Source: Paraburkholderia monticola
GTDB taxonomy: Bacteria > Pseudomonadota > Gammaproteobacteria > Burkholderiales > Burkholderiaceae
DNA length: 64,000 nucleotides
NCBI RefSeq assembly: GCF_001580545.1
Contig: NZ_LRBG01000039.1
Span: forward strand, 434,001-498,000
Direction: 5' to 3'
This document shows positions 1-8,277 of the stretch, in pieces (position 1 is the stretch's first letter; every line of letters begins with the position of its first letter). A program made the translations under genes and the position numbers. Under the pieces are notes generated by a model. It did no database searches. It was not told where the DNA came from and was given only the letters and a program-made list of their open reading frames with translations.

Positions 1-2
1 AT

Positions 3-125
3 ACGCCGCGTGCCGTGTCGGTGTCGCCGGACGGCGCAGCGGCTGCGCCCGTGGCCGACGTCGGCAAGCGAATGCAGGTATGCTTTTGCGGATCGACGGC
101 CCCGCCCCCGGAGAACACCGTTTGA
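3..125 (+). CDS. C-terminal tail of an upstream CDS, truncated by the window edge
   Basis: An open frame enters from the left edge and stops with TGA at 123-125. It encodes about 40 residues ending in PPPENTV. Third codon positions in this frame are richer in G/C than in the other two frames, as expected for coding DNA here. Its stop overlaps the TTG proposed as the start of the next gene (TTGA), which suggests translational coupling. EmrB pumps usually follow an EmrA-type membrane-fusion gene, so this may be the end of one, but the tail is too short to recognise. Confidence 0.4.
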   Translation, partial: TPRAVSVSPDGAAAAPVADVGKRMQVCFCGSTAPPPENTV

Positions 126-1702
126 GCCAGCCCAACGCCACGCCCGCTGCCGCGTCGCCGCCCGCACCACCCCCGCCACTCGAAGGCGGCCGGCTGATCC
201 TCGCCACGATCGCGGTCGCGCTCGCCACCTTCATGAACGTTCTGGATACGTCGATCGCGAACGTCGCGATTCCGACGATCTCCGGCAACCTCGGCGTCTC
301 GGTCGATGAAGGCACGTGGGTGATCACCGTATTCGCGGCCTCCAATGCGGTGGCGATTCCGCTGACCGGCTGGCTCACGCAGCGCATCGGCCAGGTGAAG
401 CTGTTCGTCGGCGCGATCCTCGCGTTCACGCTCGCGTCATGGCTGTGCGGCATTGCGCCGACGCTGCCGATCCTGCTGCTCGCGCGAGTGTTCCAGGGCG
501 CGGTGGCGGGCCCGCTGATTCCGCTCTCGCAAGCGATCCTGCTCGGCTCGTATCCGAAAGAGAAGTCGTCGACGGCGCTCGCGCTGTGGGCGATGACCGC
601 CACCGTCGGCCCGATCGCGGGCCCGGCGCTCGGCGGCTGGATCACCGATAGTTACAGCTGGTCGTGGATCTTCTACATCAACATCCCGGTCGGCCTGTTC
701 GCGGCCGGCGTCACGTGGATGATCTATCGCACCCGCGAATCGCCGACGCGCAAGCCGCCGATCGACGTGGTCGGGCTCGGTCTGCTGATCACCTGGGTCG
801 CGTCGCTGCAAATCATGCTCGACAAGGGCAAGGACCTCGACTGGTTCTCGTCGCCGGTGATCACGATTCTCGGCCTCGTCGCGCTGGTCAGCTTTGCGTT
901 TTTCCTCGTGTGGGAGTTGACCGAGGAGCATCCGATCGTCGATCTGCGCCTGTTTCAGCAGCGCAACTTCCTCGGCGGCACGATCGCGATTTCGATTGCG
1001 TACGGCGTGTTCTTCGGCAACCTCGTGCTGCTGCCGCAATGGATGCAGGAGTATCTGAACTACCGCTCGGTCGACGCCGGTCTCGTCACCGCGCCGCTCG
1101 GCATCTTCGCGATCATTCTGGCGCCGGTGCTCGGCCGCGTGCTGCCGCACTCGGACGCGCGCATAATCGCGACGCTCGCGTTCGTCGGCTTCGCGATCGT
1201 GTTCTACATGCGCTCGAAGTACGTGATCGAAATCGACACGTGGCACCTCGTGCTGCCGACGCTGCTGCAAGGCATTCCGATGGCGCTGTTCTTCGTGCCG
1301 CTGACGGCGATCATCCTGTCCGGCCAGCCGCAGAACCGGATTCCAGCGGCGGCGGGCCTGTCGAATTTCGCGCGGGTGTTCTGCGGTGCGGTCGGCACGT
1401 CGATCGCGGGGACCGCCTGGAACAACCGCACGATCCTGCACCATTCGCGGCTGACCGAGCAGGCGTCGGTCAACAACCCGTTGTTCGCGCAGCAGATCGA
1501 CACGACGCAATCGCTGCTGCATCTGAATCAGCAATCGGCGAATGCGCTGTTCGATTTCACCGTCAACACCCAGGCCGCGATGATGGGCCTGAACGACGTC
1601 TTCTATGTCTCGGCGATCATCTTTCTGCTGATCATTCCGCTGATCTGGATCACGCGACCGGCCAAGGGTGGCGGCGGGCCGGATGCGGCGGGCGCGCACT
1701 GA
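122..1702 (+). CDS. EmrB/QacA-type (DHA2) MFS multidrug efflux transporter
   Basis: Inner-membrane drug/proton antiporter of the 14-helix DHA2 family; it would normally work with an EmrA-type adaptor and an outer-membrane channel. The protein is about 526 residues. The first helix carries the family pattern FMNVLDTSIANVAIPTISG, with the acidic residue in LDTS. The motif GWLTQRIGQ and the motif-C-like GPIAGPALGGWI lie in the expected order, and hydrophobic helices continue to the C terminus. I chose TTG at 122 because GGAG lies 8 nt upstream and the codon overlaps the upstream stop; ATG at 80 is an alternative that adds 14 residues. The preceding open frame may be its operon partner. A convergent AraC gene follows. 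Confidence 0.87.
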   Translation: MSQPNATPAAASPPAPPPPLEGGRLILATIAVALATFMNVLDTSIANVAIPTISGNLGVSVDEGTWVITVFAASNAVAIPLTGWLTQRIGQVKLFVGAILAFTLASWLCGIAPTLPILLLARVFQGAVAGPLIPLSQAILLGSYPKEKSSTALALWAMTATVGPIAGPALGGWITDSYSWSWIFYINIPVGLFAAGVTWMIYRTRESPTRKPPIDVVGLGLLITWVASLQIMLDKGKDLDWFSSPVITILGLVALVSFAFFLVWELTEEHPIVDLRLFQQRNFLGGTIAISIAYGVFFGNLVLLPQWMQEYLNYRSVDAGLVTAPLGIFAIILAPVLGRVLPHSDARIIATLAFVGFAIVFYMRSKYVIEIDTWHLVLPTLLQGIPMALFFVPLTAIILSGQPQNRIPAAAGLSNFARVFCGAVGTSIAGTAWNNRTILHHSRLTEQASVNNPLFAQQIDTTQSLLHLNQQSANALFDFTVNTQAAMMGLNDVFYVSAIIFLLIIPLIWITRPAKGGGGPDAAGAH

Positions 1703-1713
1703 GGTTTTGTTTT

Positions 1714-1736
1714 CGCGCGAGGCCGGCGCTCGCGCG
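1714..1736. terminator. GC-rich hairpin between convergent genes
   Basis: The arms CGCGCGAG (1714-1721) and CTCGCGCG (1729-1736) form a perfect 8-bp stem with a 7-nt loop, between the ends of the EmrB-type gene and the AraC gene. A T-rich stretch (TTTTGTTTT) lies on the left side rather than after the hairpin on the plus strand. A bidirectional terminator is plausible but not proven. Confidence 0.4.
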
Positions 1737-1753
1737 TTGGCCACGGCACGGCG

Positions 1754-2542
1754 TCAACGGAAATAGCGCGCGGGGGTGTCGCCGAACGCATCGCGAAACA
1801 CCGCGATAAACGACGACACGTCGCTGTAGCCGACTTCGAGCGCCACCTGCGTGACACTCTCGCCGGCGCCGAGATGTTCGAGCGCGGCCAGCAGACGCAG
1901 CTGCTGACGCCATTGACCGAAGGTCTGCCCGGTTTCCTTCGCGAACAGCCGCGCGGCCGTGCGCGCGGTCACGCCAGCTGCCGCGGCGAGCTCCTCGAGT
2001 ACCAGCGATTGCGCGGGATTCGCGCTGAGCGCGTCGGCGATGCGCTGCGCGCGCGGGTCGTCCGGCCAGTTCAGGCCGAGCGGCGCGGCGGGCAGGCCGG
2101 CGACGCGATCCAGCAATACCTGAAGCAGACGGCGGGCGGGTTCGTCGGGCGGATGGCCGTGCGGCAGTTTGGCGGCGGCGGCGAGCAGCGCCTGCACCAG
2201 CGTGTCCGGGATCAGCGCGCCGGTCTGCATGGGCAGCGGCGTGGCGTCGGGGGCGGGGTCTGCGGCGGAACCTGTCGCGGCATCGATCGCGACGTAGAGC
2301 GAATACAACTGCACGGGCTGCGTCGCGTGCAGACAGTGCAGCGTATTCGCGACGATCCACAACGCGCGGCCAGGCGGCACGACCCAGCGGCCGGCTTTGG
2401 TGCGCACGGTCAGCACGCCCTCACCGACGTGGATCAGCCGGGCGCGCCGATCCGCGCGCCACGGCTCGTCCAGCGCCGCATGGCGCTCGCCGACCACGAA
2501 AACCGCTTGCTCGATGCCGTCCGGATCGAAGGCTTCCGTCAT
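1754..2542 (-). CDS. AraC-family transcriptional regulator with N-terminal cupin
   Basis: One-component regulator of about 262 residues. The N-terminal half looks like a cupin sensor (GEGVLTVRTKAGRWVVPPGRA, about residues 40-60). The C-terminal 100 residues carry the two helix-turn-helix motifs of the AraC/XylS domain: SLVLEELAAAAGVTARTAARL and, near the end, TQVALEVGYSDVSSFIAVFR followed by FGDTPARYFR. I start at the ATG at 2542 (MTEAFDP); an upstream in-frame start gives a longer, arginine-rich extension unlike the family. It is convergent with the efflux gene, so it may or may not control it. The effector is unknown. Confidence 0.85.
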   Translation of the reverse strand: MTEAFDPDGIEQAVFVVGERHAALDEPWRADRRARLIHVGEGVLTVRTKAGRWVVPPGRALWIVANTLHCLHATQPVQLYSLYVAIDAATGSAADPAPDATPLPMQTGALIPDTLVQALLAAAAKLPHGHPPDEPARRLLQVLLDRVAGLPAAPLGLNWPDDPRAQRIADALSANPAQSLVLEELAAAAGVTARTAARLFAKETGQTFGQWRQQLRLLAALEHLGAGESVTQVALEVGYSDVSSFIAVFRDAFGDTPARYFR

Positions 2543-2713
2543 GGTGTTTGCTCTCGCGCGGGACGTCCGCGAAGGGAGCAAGATTAGCACGCGAGCGGGG
2601 CGAGGCTATGGGGCCGCTTGATCTGGATCGGCGAGCCTGGCGCACCAGGCCCGAGACGTTGCTTAGCGTGCCCGTCTCGCCAACTCAGATTGCTTTCAAG
2701 CAAGACCGGTGAC

Positions 2714-3208
2714 TCACAAAACCTCGAACACGCTATACACGGGCCCGCTTTCGAAGCGGTGCCCCGTTCCCACGGCAATGATGCGGTTGAGCCATTCGTA
2801 TCGACCGGCCGGCGCTTCGAAAATCGGGGCGATGCGAAAGTAATAGCTGGCTGGATCGATCACCTGTCCTCTTTCGAGTCGCTCTATCAGCTCGGCGGGA
2901 CCGTGTCGAACACCACGGTAGGACATCGCGATGGTCACGTCATCATCGCTCTTGAGCAGCAGACGCACGTCGAGCGTCGTGCTGCCGTCGTCCCGAACGG
3001 TTTGCCAGTCACTGCCGCCGTCCAGTACCGTTCCGGACAATCGTTCACCCGCGAATGTCCCTGAAGGAACGATGCCGACCCGGCGAAACGGGCCCGGCGT
3101 CTGGCCGACCACCACGATCGGCTTGACGTCGAGCCTCATGACGAACAGCGGTTGCGTCGCGATGGTTTTCAGCGGCACAGGAAGGGTCTCGAACACCGAA
3201 TCGGGCAT
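2714..3208 (-). CDS. DUF3237 (UPF0311) family protein
   Basis: A 164-residue protein that matches the DUF3237 pattern: an early beta-strand segment (LFVMRLDVKP), a conserved GTFAGERLSGTVLDGGSDW segment, DVRLLLKSDDDVTIAMSYRGVRHGP in the middle, and YYFRIAPIFEAPAGRYEWLNRIIAVGTGHR near the end. The family forms a small beta-barrel of unknown function and often lies next to catabolic dehydrogenases. Here it is downstream of an SDR gene on the same strand (78 bp gap), so the two may be co-transcribed. No catalytic residues can be named. Confidence 0.78.
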   Translation of the reverse strand: MPDSVFETLPVPLKTIATQPLFVMRLDVKPIVVVGQTPGPFRRVGIVPSGTFAGERLSGTVLDGGSDWQTVRDDGSTTLDVRLLLKSDDDVTIAMSYRGVRHGPAELIERLERGQVIDPASYYFRIAPIFEAPAGRYEWLNRIIAVGTGHRFESGPVYSVFEVL

Positions 3209-3285
3209 GGGGCACCTCGTAAATGACGATATGACAGGATCGAACCGTGTTGAATCCGTTCACCGGTTGACGGGAACAGTGCATC

Positions 3286-4035
3286 TCAGGACGCCGTTTT
3301 TCCGCCGTTGACTCTCAGAATCTCGCCGGTGATGAAACCCGCCTTCGCGGACGCGATGAATACGATCGCGTCCGCGATTTCTTCCGGCGCCCCTGCCCGC
3401 TTGAGCGGCACGCTCGCGAGAAACGCGGTTTTGCGCTCCTCGTTGCCGGTCAGTCGCGCCAGCATGGCGGTCTCCACCGGACCCGGAGCGATGGCATTGA
3501 CGCGCACGCCCGCGGCGGCACCTTCGATCGCTGCGGACTTGGTCAGCCCTTCCACTGCGTGCTTGCTTGCCGCATAGAGCGAGACGTTGGGCGCGCCGCG
3601 CGAACCCATGGTCGACGAGATGTTGACGATGCTGCCGCTACCCTGCGCGAGCATCACGTGCATCTCGTGTTTCATGCTGAGCATGGTGCCCAGCACATTT
3701 GTGTCGAAGACGGCCGCATAGCGCTCGGGCGTCAGTTCCGTGACGGGCCCCGGCTCTCCCTCGGTACCCGCCGCGTTGACCGCCACGTCGAGCCTGCCGA
3801 ACCGGGCGACAGTGCGCTGGACGAGTTGACGGACCGAATCTTCGAAACGGACGTCGGCGTGAACGAACTCCGCCTCCGATCCGAGCGCGCGAAGTTCAGC
3901 GGCCAGTTGCTCACCTTCTTCAGCACGTCGCCCGGACACGACGATACGCGCTTGCTCGTGGGCAAAGGCCAGCGCGGCGGCACGGCCGATACCAGTCAGC
4001 GCGCCGGTGATCAGAACGACAGGATGCAAGGACAT
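3286..4035 (-). CDS. SDR-family NAD(P)-dependent oxidoreductase
   Basis: Classical short-chain dehydrogenase of 249 residues. The cofactor motif is VLITGALTGIGRAAALAFA (TGxxxGIG), followed by NAAG, the catalytic serine in VNISSTMGS, the YAASK active-site motif, and the C-terminal GEILRVNGGKTAS typical of FabG-like members. The substrate cannot be deduced. It reads away from a LysR gene on the same strand. A palindromic element GGACATCAACGTCC lies 116 bp upstream of the start, and a sister element lies before the Old Yellow Enzyme gene, which suggests shared control. Confidence 0.85.
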   Translation of the reverse strand: MSLHPVVLITGALTGIGRAAALAFAHEQARIVVSGRRAEEGEQLAAELRALGSEAEFVHADVRFEDSVRQLVQRTVARFGRLDVAVNAAGTEGEPGPVTELTPERYAAVFDTNVLGTMLSMKHEMHVMLAQGSGSIVNISSTMGSRGAPNVSLYAASKHAVEGLTKSAAIEGAAAGVRVNAIAPGPVETAMLARLTGNEERKTAFLASVPLKRAGAPEEIADAIVFIASAKAGFITGEILRVNGGKTAS

Positions 4036-4150
4036 AGGCTTTCTCCAGTGAGCGGCGCGTCGAAACCTGATTTTGCGGCGACGGCAGCGACAGGTCTGAT
4101 ACTAAAGCGAGCGCCATTGAAGATAAACGTGCGGCGATTCCGAACATTCT

Positions 4151-4164
4151 GGACATCAACGTCC
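4151..4164. promoter_or_regulatory. Candidate operator GGACAT-N4-GTCC upstream of the SDR
   Basis: GGACATCAACGTCC sits in the gap between the SDR start (4035) and the end of the LysR gene (4194). A 14-bp element of the same form (GGACATTTCTGTCC) occurs at 5177-5190 in front of the Old Yellow Enzyme gene. Two matching sites flanking one LysR gene suggest one local regulator, but only two sites exist and neither has been tested. Confidence 0.4.
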
Positions 4165-4193
4165 GAAATCGCACGCCGCATGAACGGCCAGCG

Positions 4194-5084
4194 TCAGACC
4201 CGCAAGTTCTGGCTGATGTAGTCGATGAACACCCGCAGCTTCGGCGAGGCGTAGCGGCTCGCGGGCCACAGGATCCAGAAGGTCACAGTCTCGTCGATAT
4301 AGTCACCGAGCACGATCCGCAAGGCACCCCTCGAGAGCGCATCGCGCACGATGAAGGTCGGCAGGAACGCGAGCCCCTTGTCCTGAAGCGCGAGGAAAGC
4401 CAGCACTTCGATGGTGTTAGCCGAGAACGTCTGAGGCAATTCCGGCTCGGCTTCGGACGCTGCAAGCCGGAATGGCCAGCGTTCGATCTTGCCCGTGGCG
4501 GGAAATTTATGGAGCAGGCAGGCGTGAGCGCGAAGCTCGGAGGGATGCGCGGGTGTGCCGTGCCGCTCGAGGTAGCCGGGCGAGCCGACGAGTACCTGCC
4601 CGCACGAACCCAATCGACGCGACACCAGCCGCGAGTCGTGCTGTTCGCCGGTACGAATGACGGCATCGAAGCCCTCTTCGATGATGTCCACCATCCGATC
4701 CGACAAATCGACGTCGAGTTCGATGTCCGGGTACTGCGCCATAAAGCCGTCCAGCGCCGGCATGATGAGCCCCGACAACTGCGGCGTGCTGATCCGCAGC
4801 CGGCCGCGCGGGCTCCCCGCGGCATCGGAGAGTTCGGCTTCGGCTGCCTCGATTTCCCCAAGAATGCGGCGGCATCGGTCGAGAAACAGTGCGCCCTCCG
4901 CGGTCAGCGTCATACTGCGCGTGCTCCGATGAAAAAGCCGCACGCCGAGTCGCTCTTCCATCCGCGCAATGCTCTTGCCGACCGCCGACGACGAGAGTCC
5001 GAGTTGACGTCCCGTCTCGGTAAAGCTACGTGTATCCGCGACCTGTACGAATAGAGAAATACCGCCAAAGCTATCCATCGGCAT
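4194..5084 (-). CDS. LysR-family transcriptional regulator
   Basis: About 296 residues with the standard LysR layout. The winged helix-turn-helix is at residues 5-65: GGISLFVQVADTRSFTETGR, then SSSAVGKSIARMEERLGVRL and FHRSTRSMTLTAEG. The substrate-binding domain follows, with RGRLRISTP at about residue 92 and EEGFDAVIRTGE near 135. It is divergent from the Old Yellow Enzyme gene (222 bp intergenic), the usual arrangement of a LysR activator and its target, and lies just upstream of the SDR on its own strand. The ligand is unknown, but electrophilic or quinone-like compounds fit the targets. Confidence 0.9.
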   Translation of the reverse strand: MPMDSFGGISLFVQVADTRSFTETGRQLGLSSSAVGKSIARMEERLGVRLFHRSTRSMTLTAEGALFLDRCRRILGEIEAAEAELSDAAGSPRGRLRISTPQLSGLIMPALDGFMAQYPDIELDVDLSDRMVDIIEEGFDAVIRTGEQHDSRLVSRRLGSCGQVLVGSPGYLERHGTPAHPSELRAHACLLHKFPATGKIERWPFRLAASEAEPELPQTFSANTIEVLAFLALQDKGLAFLPTFIVRDALSRGALRIVLGDYIDETVTFWILWPASRYASPKLRVFIDYISQNLRV

Positions 5085-5176
5085 TTCCCGGGTCTGTGGG
5101 TCTGTGGCCCTGTGGGTGGACTAGTTCGCCGCAACCGTGGGTGCAGGACCGAGGTCGACGCGACACTTTCAATTTA

Positions 5177-5190
5177 GGACATTTCTGTCC
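5177..5190. promoter_or_regulatory. Candidate operator GGACAT-N4-GTCC upstream of the Old Yellow Enzyme gene
   Basis: GGACATTTCTGTCC has perfect GGACA/TGTCC arms with a 4-nt spacer. It is followed at once by a second small palindrome, CCGATATATTCGG. It lies in the divergent region between the LysR gene and the Old Yellow Enzyme gene and matches the element at 4151-4164. Confidence 0.42.
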
Positions 5191-5305
5191 GATATATTCG
5201 GAATCTGAGCCCATTTTTCTTCTTTGGATCGATTCCTACACTCTCTTCAAGTCTGAACCCGCAGTCGATTTGCCATCGACAGCCCCTTGAGCCCGAGAGA
5301 GAGTC

Positions 5306-6451
5306 ATGTCCAAACTTCATTCACCCATCCAGGTCGGTCCTTTCGAATTTTCACATCGCGTCGTGCTGGCGCCGCTCACCCGCATGCGCGCCGAGGAAGG
5401 CGCGCGACCCGGCCCGTTGATGGCCGAATACTATGCGCAGCGCACCTCGCCAGGCGGGTTCCTCATCAGCGAAGCCACGATCGCGGCGTCCAACGGAAAT
5501 GGTTACCTCGGCGCGCCCGGACTTTACGACGACAGTCAGATCGAAGGCTGGAAGCGGGTTACCGACGCCGTGCACGCCAAGGGCGGTCGCATCTTCCTCC
5601 AGCTGTATCACGCGGGACGTCAGTCACACAGCCAGTTACAGCCCGATGGCGGGCAGCCGGTCGCCCCTTCCGCCGTGCCGCACGGTGGCGTGGCCTACAC
5701 GGAAGCAGGCTGGATCCCCAACACACCGAGCCGCGCGCTGACGTTGCCCGAGATCGCCGGTCTCGTCGAGAGCTTTCGCCGCGCCGCACTGCGCGGCAAA
5801 GAGGCCGGCTTCGATGGCGTCGAACTGCACGCAGCCAACGGCTATCTGTTCGATCAGTTCCTGCAGGACGGCAGCAACAAGCGCTCGGACATCTATGGCG
5901 GCTCATTCGAAAATCGCGCGCGTTTCCTGATCGAAGTGACTGAAGCCGTCATCTCGGTGTGGGGCAGCGACCGCGTCGCCGTACGCCTCGGCCCGAGCGG
6001 CAGTTGGGGCGACATGTCCGATAGTGACCCGGAAGGCCTGTTCACGTTCGTGGCCGAGAAACTCGATGCGATGAACCTCGCCTATGTCCATCTGATCGAA
6101 CCGCGCGTGCTTGGCAACGTCGATGACGATTCGAAAGACCCGAATCCCGTCGCCGCGCAGCTGATTCGCCGGCACTATCACGGCGTGATCATTGCCGCGG
6201 GCGGGTTCAAGCGCGAGACGGCGGAAGCCATCCTGCAAGCGGGCCACGCCGATCTCGTTGCCTTCGGCCGCGACTTCATCGCCAACCCGGATCTGCCCGA
6301 ACGGCTGCGCAAGGGTTTGCCGCTCAATCCGTACGATCGCCCGACCTTCTTCGGTGGTACGGAAATCGGCTATACGGACTATCCGTTTTTCCGTGCGACG
6401 TCCGCGCGAACCCATGCAGCTGGACGGCCGCAATACGAGCATCGTCGGTGA
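5306..6451 (+). CDS. Old Yellow Enzyme-type FMN ene-reductase (NemA-like)
   Basis: Cytosolic FMN-dependent NAD(P)H reductase of activated C=C bonds or nitro compounds, with a TIM-barrel fold. Visible family features are the N-terminal VLAPLTRMRA, LQLYHAGRQSHSQ, the active-site segment ELHAANGYLFDQFLQDG with its HxxN substrate-binding pair, RSDIYGGSFENRARF, and the phosphate-binding GGF and DLVAFGRDFIANPDLPERL near the end. The family usually ends shortly after a GYTDYP-like motif. Here GYTDYP is followed by about 20 extra residues of unrelated character (ATSARTHAAG...), and a luciferase-like fragment starts in another frame at 6414. The 3' end may therefore be a recombination junction. It is divergent from the LysR gene. 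Confidence 0.9.
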   Translation: MSKLHSPIQVGPFEFSHRVVLAPLTRMRAEEGARPGPLMAEYYAQRTSPGGFLISEATIAASNGNGYLGAPGLYDDSQIEGWKRVTDAVHAKGGRIFLQLYHAGRQSHSQLQPDGGQPVAPSAVPHGGVAYTEAGWIPNTPSRALTLPEIAGLVESFRRAALRGKEAGFDGVELHAANGYLFDQFLQDGSNKRSDIYGGSFENRARFLIEVTEAVISVWGSDRVAVRLGPSGSWGDMSDSDPEGLFTFVAEKLDAMNLAYVHLIEPRVLGNVDDDSKDPNPVAAQLIRRHYHGVIIAAGGFKRETAEAILQAGHADLVAFGRDFIANPDLPERLRKGLPLNPYDRPTFFGGTEIGYTDYPFFRATSARTHAAGRPQYEHRR

Positions 6452-6523
6452 TCCTGCGCAGGTGGACGACCCGCTGCGATCGCGGGTCGACGAAGCCGAC
6501 ATCGACGGCTTCAATCCCGACCC
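6414..6523 (+). pseudogene. C-terminal fragment of a bacterial-luciferase-like flavin monooxygenase
   Basis: In the frame starting at ATG 6414 the sequence reads SIVGDPAQVDDPLRSRVDEADIDGFN, which resembles the C-terminal region of NtaA/SnaA-type FMN-dependent monooxygenases (a GSPEQVAD...VDEADVDGFNL-like pattern, recalled). The similarity fades after about 6523, and no upstream part of such a gene is present because the Old Yellow Enzyme gene occupies the region. I read it as a leftover of a deleted gene fused at a junction. Confidence 0.6.
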
Positions 6524-6837
6524 GTTGAGGGTATTCGCGTTCGCGCCAGTTTCGATAGAGGGAGAGCGGCTTCTCGTCGCAAGTGGATCAAGCCAGGCGC
6601 GACCGCATTCACGTGCATATCCGGGGTTGTGCGCCCCTGGATCTATCGATGTAGGAGGCCACATGGGCGAATTCACACGCTCAAACAAAAGCGTCAAACC
6701 AGGTTTTTGACGCATCGCGTCATGAAGCATGAACTTCGACGCGGTGGCTAATCAGTGACTGCCAACAGCCACTCATCGACCATCCGGCGCTGAGGGTGAC
6801 TTAGCATGCGTCGCCCTGGCGAGTGAGACATCGAATC

Positions 6838-7050
6838 GCGTTCCAGGCAAAACGCTGGCTGCTCGAAACACACCAAGGAGCGGTGGACGTGGCGCACTTG
6901 CCCAGCTACCTCAACGAGTTCGTGTTCCGCTTCAACCGCCGACGTTCCCGTAGCCCCAGGCTGCTGTTTTACAGGGTTCTGGAACTCGCCGTGGCCCATG
7001 ACCCCGTGCGCTACCAGGATCTGACGCAAGAAAGGTCCCAAGGCCATGCC
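6838..7050 (+). mobile_element. C-terminal remnant of an IS1595/ISXO2-type transposase
   Basis: The frame starting at 6823 encodes KRWLLETHQGAVDVAHLPSY, then LNEFVFRFNRRRSRSPRLLFYRVL and ELAVAHDPVRYQDL. This matches the end of IS1595-family DDE transposases, which close with a FRFNRR...LFYRLL...AV pattern. The upstream catalytic core is missing, so the element is dead. It lies directly after the luciferase-like fragment and marks a rearranged border. No convincing terminal inverted repeats were identified. Confidence 0.7.
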
Positions 7051-7353
7051 GCCCACGCCGCAGCGAAAACGCGGACATCCTCCCAGTCTCGAGCGCCCTC
7101 GGCGGAACCGGCCGTGGCGACAGTCTGACTCCGGTTAAATGGACACCTCGGACGTCGCTTATCCCGGCGACTTCCCCTACTGTGGCCTGTCTTCCGGGTC
7201 GCAGCAGAACGGTCCGCGTCCCTCGTGTATCCCCAGCAGCAGAGTTGTGGCGTCCAATCCCCGGCGGGTGAATCGAGCACCTTCAACCACACATTCGGGC
7301 CACCGTTGAGCGGCTCAAAAAGTGGACTGCTCCTTGGAAAGCGTGGTGTCGTG

Positions 7354-7418
7354 CCAGGGAATTCCCTGGCCGCCTTGAATTCACCCCTACCTCGACCTAT
7401 GATTCGACATAGAACGAT
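7354..7418 (+). promoter_or_regulatory. Orphan copy of the shared catabolic promoter-operator module
   Basis: A perfect 16-bp palindrome CCAGGGAATTCCCTGG (7354-7369) is followed after 5 nt by TTGAAT (-35, 7375-7380), a 17-bp spacer, TATGATT (7398-7404) and a degenerate operator CGACATAGAACGAT (7405-7418). The order and spacing are the same as in the modules at 14890, 15568, 29690, 40762, 49493 and 49603. No catabolic gene follows it: the next plausible start is a small hypothetical gene at 7603. It probably once drove a gene that has been lost. The rest of 7130-7600 shows no recognisable gene. Confidence 0.6.
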
Positions 7419-7602
7419 CTTGTATAGAATCATGCTTACACAGATCATCTGATTGCGGTCAATAAAATGTGGCGACTGACCGGACGATACCAGGTGTGAC
7501 GCACAAACGTTCCACGAGGCGCCAACGCTCAATGAGCGCTGGAGTGTACCCGGATGTCTGGCAAAAACGCTGGATCGGGGACCGAAGGTGAAGGAGCAGG
7601 AA

Positions 7603-7839
7603 ATGACCAGTGACGTAGTTTCTTTGCGAAGCTTGATTGACAAATGGCTGGCCCCGACACGGGCCTCGTCGATCCGCCTGACCCGATGCCGGTATTCGAC
7701 CCGCGAACCTATGCGATGCGTACGTGCGGAGTCTCTCGGCGCTCCAATGCCCCTTGCAATCTTCTTTTTCCGGCACCACGACGGATCGTGGTGTGTGTTT
7801 CCTCCTTCTTCGGCGCGGCCGACGATGCGAGCGTCCTGA
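7603..7839 (+). CDS. Small conserved-looking hypothetical protein
   Basis: A 78-residue frame starting at ATG 7603 with AAGGAG 6 nt upstream, a strong ribosome-binding site. The protein begins MTSDVVSLRSLIDKWLAPT and has a middle segment IFFFRHHDGSWCVFPP. This WLAP...FFRHDDGSW...FPP pattern recalls short uncharacterised proteins I associate with Burkholderia genomes, but I cannot name a domain. It is the first intact frame after the orphan promoter at 7354. Its function is unknown. Confidence 0.5.
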   Translation: MTSDVVSLRSLIDKWLAPTRASSIRLTRCRYSTREPMRCVRAESLGAPMPLAIFFFRHHDGSWCVFPPSSARPTMRAS

Positions 7840-7890
7840 AGGCCGAATAAGGAGCGTCGGCGTACTCGCCGGCACTGAAGGGGAATAGCG

Positions 7891-8082
7891 ATGGACATCG
7901 AAAAGATTGCGAGTGATTCCGGCATGCTGGTCGTGCTCGATGGGCGAATCGGGCGTGAAGAGTACAAGAGCGTGCACGGCTCCCTGCAGGCGCTTCAGCG
8001 CTTCGCCAACGGCGTTCGCGAGCTGGTTGCAAGCGAAACATGCGCCGCCCGAATTGAACTGAACCTCGAACGCTTGCTTTGA
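7891..8082 (+). CDS. Small hypothetical protein
   Basis: A 63-residue frame starting MDIEKIASDSGMLVVLDGRI and ending in RIELNLERLL. AAGGGG lies 7 nt upstream of the ATG. It has no recognised domain, signal peptide or membrane segment. It lies between another small gene and a lytic transglycosylase on the same strand. It could be a chance frame; the ribosome-binding site is the main support. Confidence 0.35.
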   Translation: MDIEKIASDSGMLVVLDGRIGREEYKSVHGSLQALQRFANGVRELVASETCAARIELNLERLL

Positions 8083-8277
8083 TAACTCCGGCCGTTGATG
8101 CTGCAGTTGCTGCGGAACAGTCTGTGTTCGGCCTTTACGAATGCGGCGGACAGGAAAAGTAGGCTGCTTCCCTCTTTATTTCCTTACTCTGCCGTTATCA
8201 GCGACCATCGTCAGACTGTTCTATGGAAAGCGACGCTGGAACTGTTCACGACCACGGAATTGCAGGGAACCTAGGGC

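Noticed and set aside
437..1744. Long minus-strand open frame (435 residues) opposite the EmrB-type gene
   Set aside because: Arginine-rich composition without motifs; a typical antisense shadow of a GC-rich membrane protein gene.
2636..2651. Small palindrome GCCTGG-CGCA-CCAGGC upstream of the AraC gene
   Set aside because: Single short GC-rich palindrome with no second copy or promoter context; too likely by chance.
7060..7140. Possible terminal inverted repeat of the IS1595-type remnant near 7125-7145
   Set aside because: No matching left end could be found, so the repeat cannot be supported.
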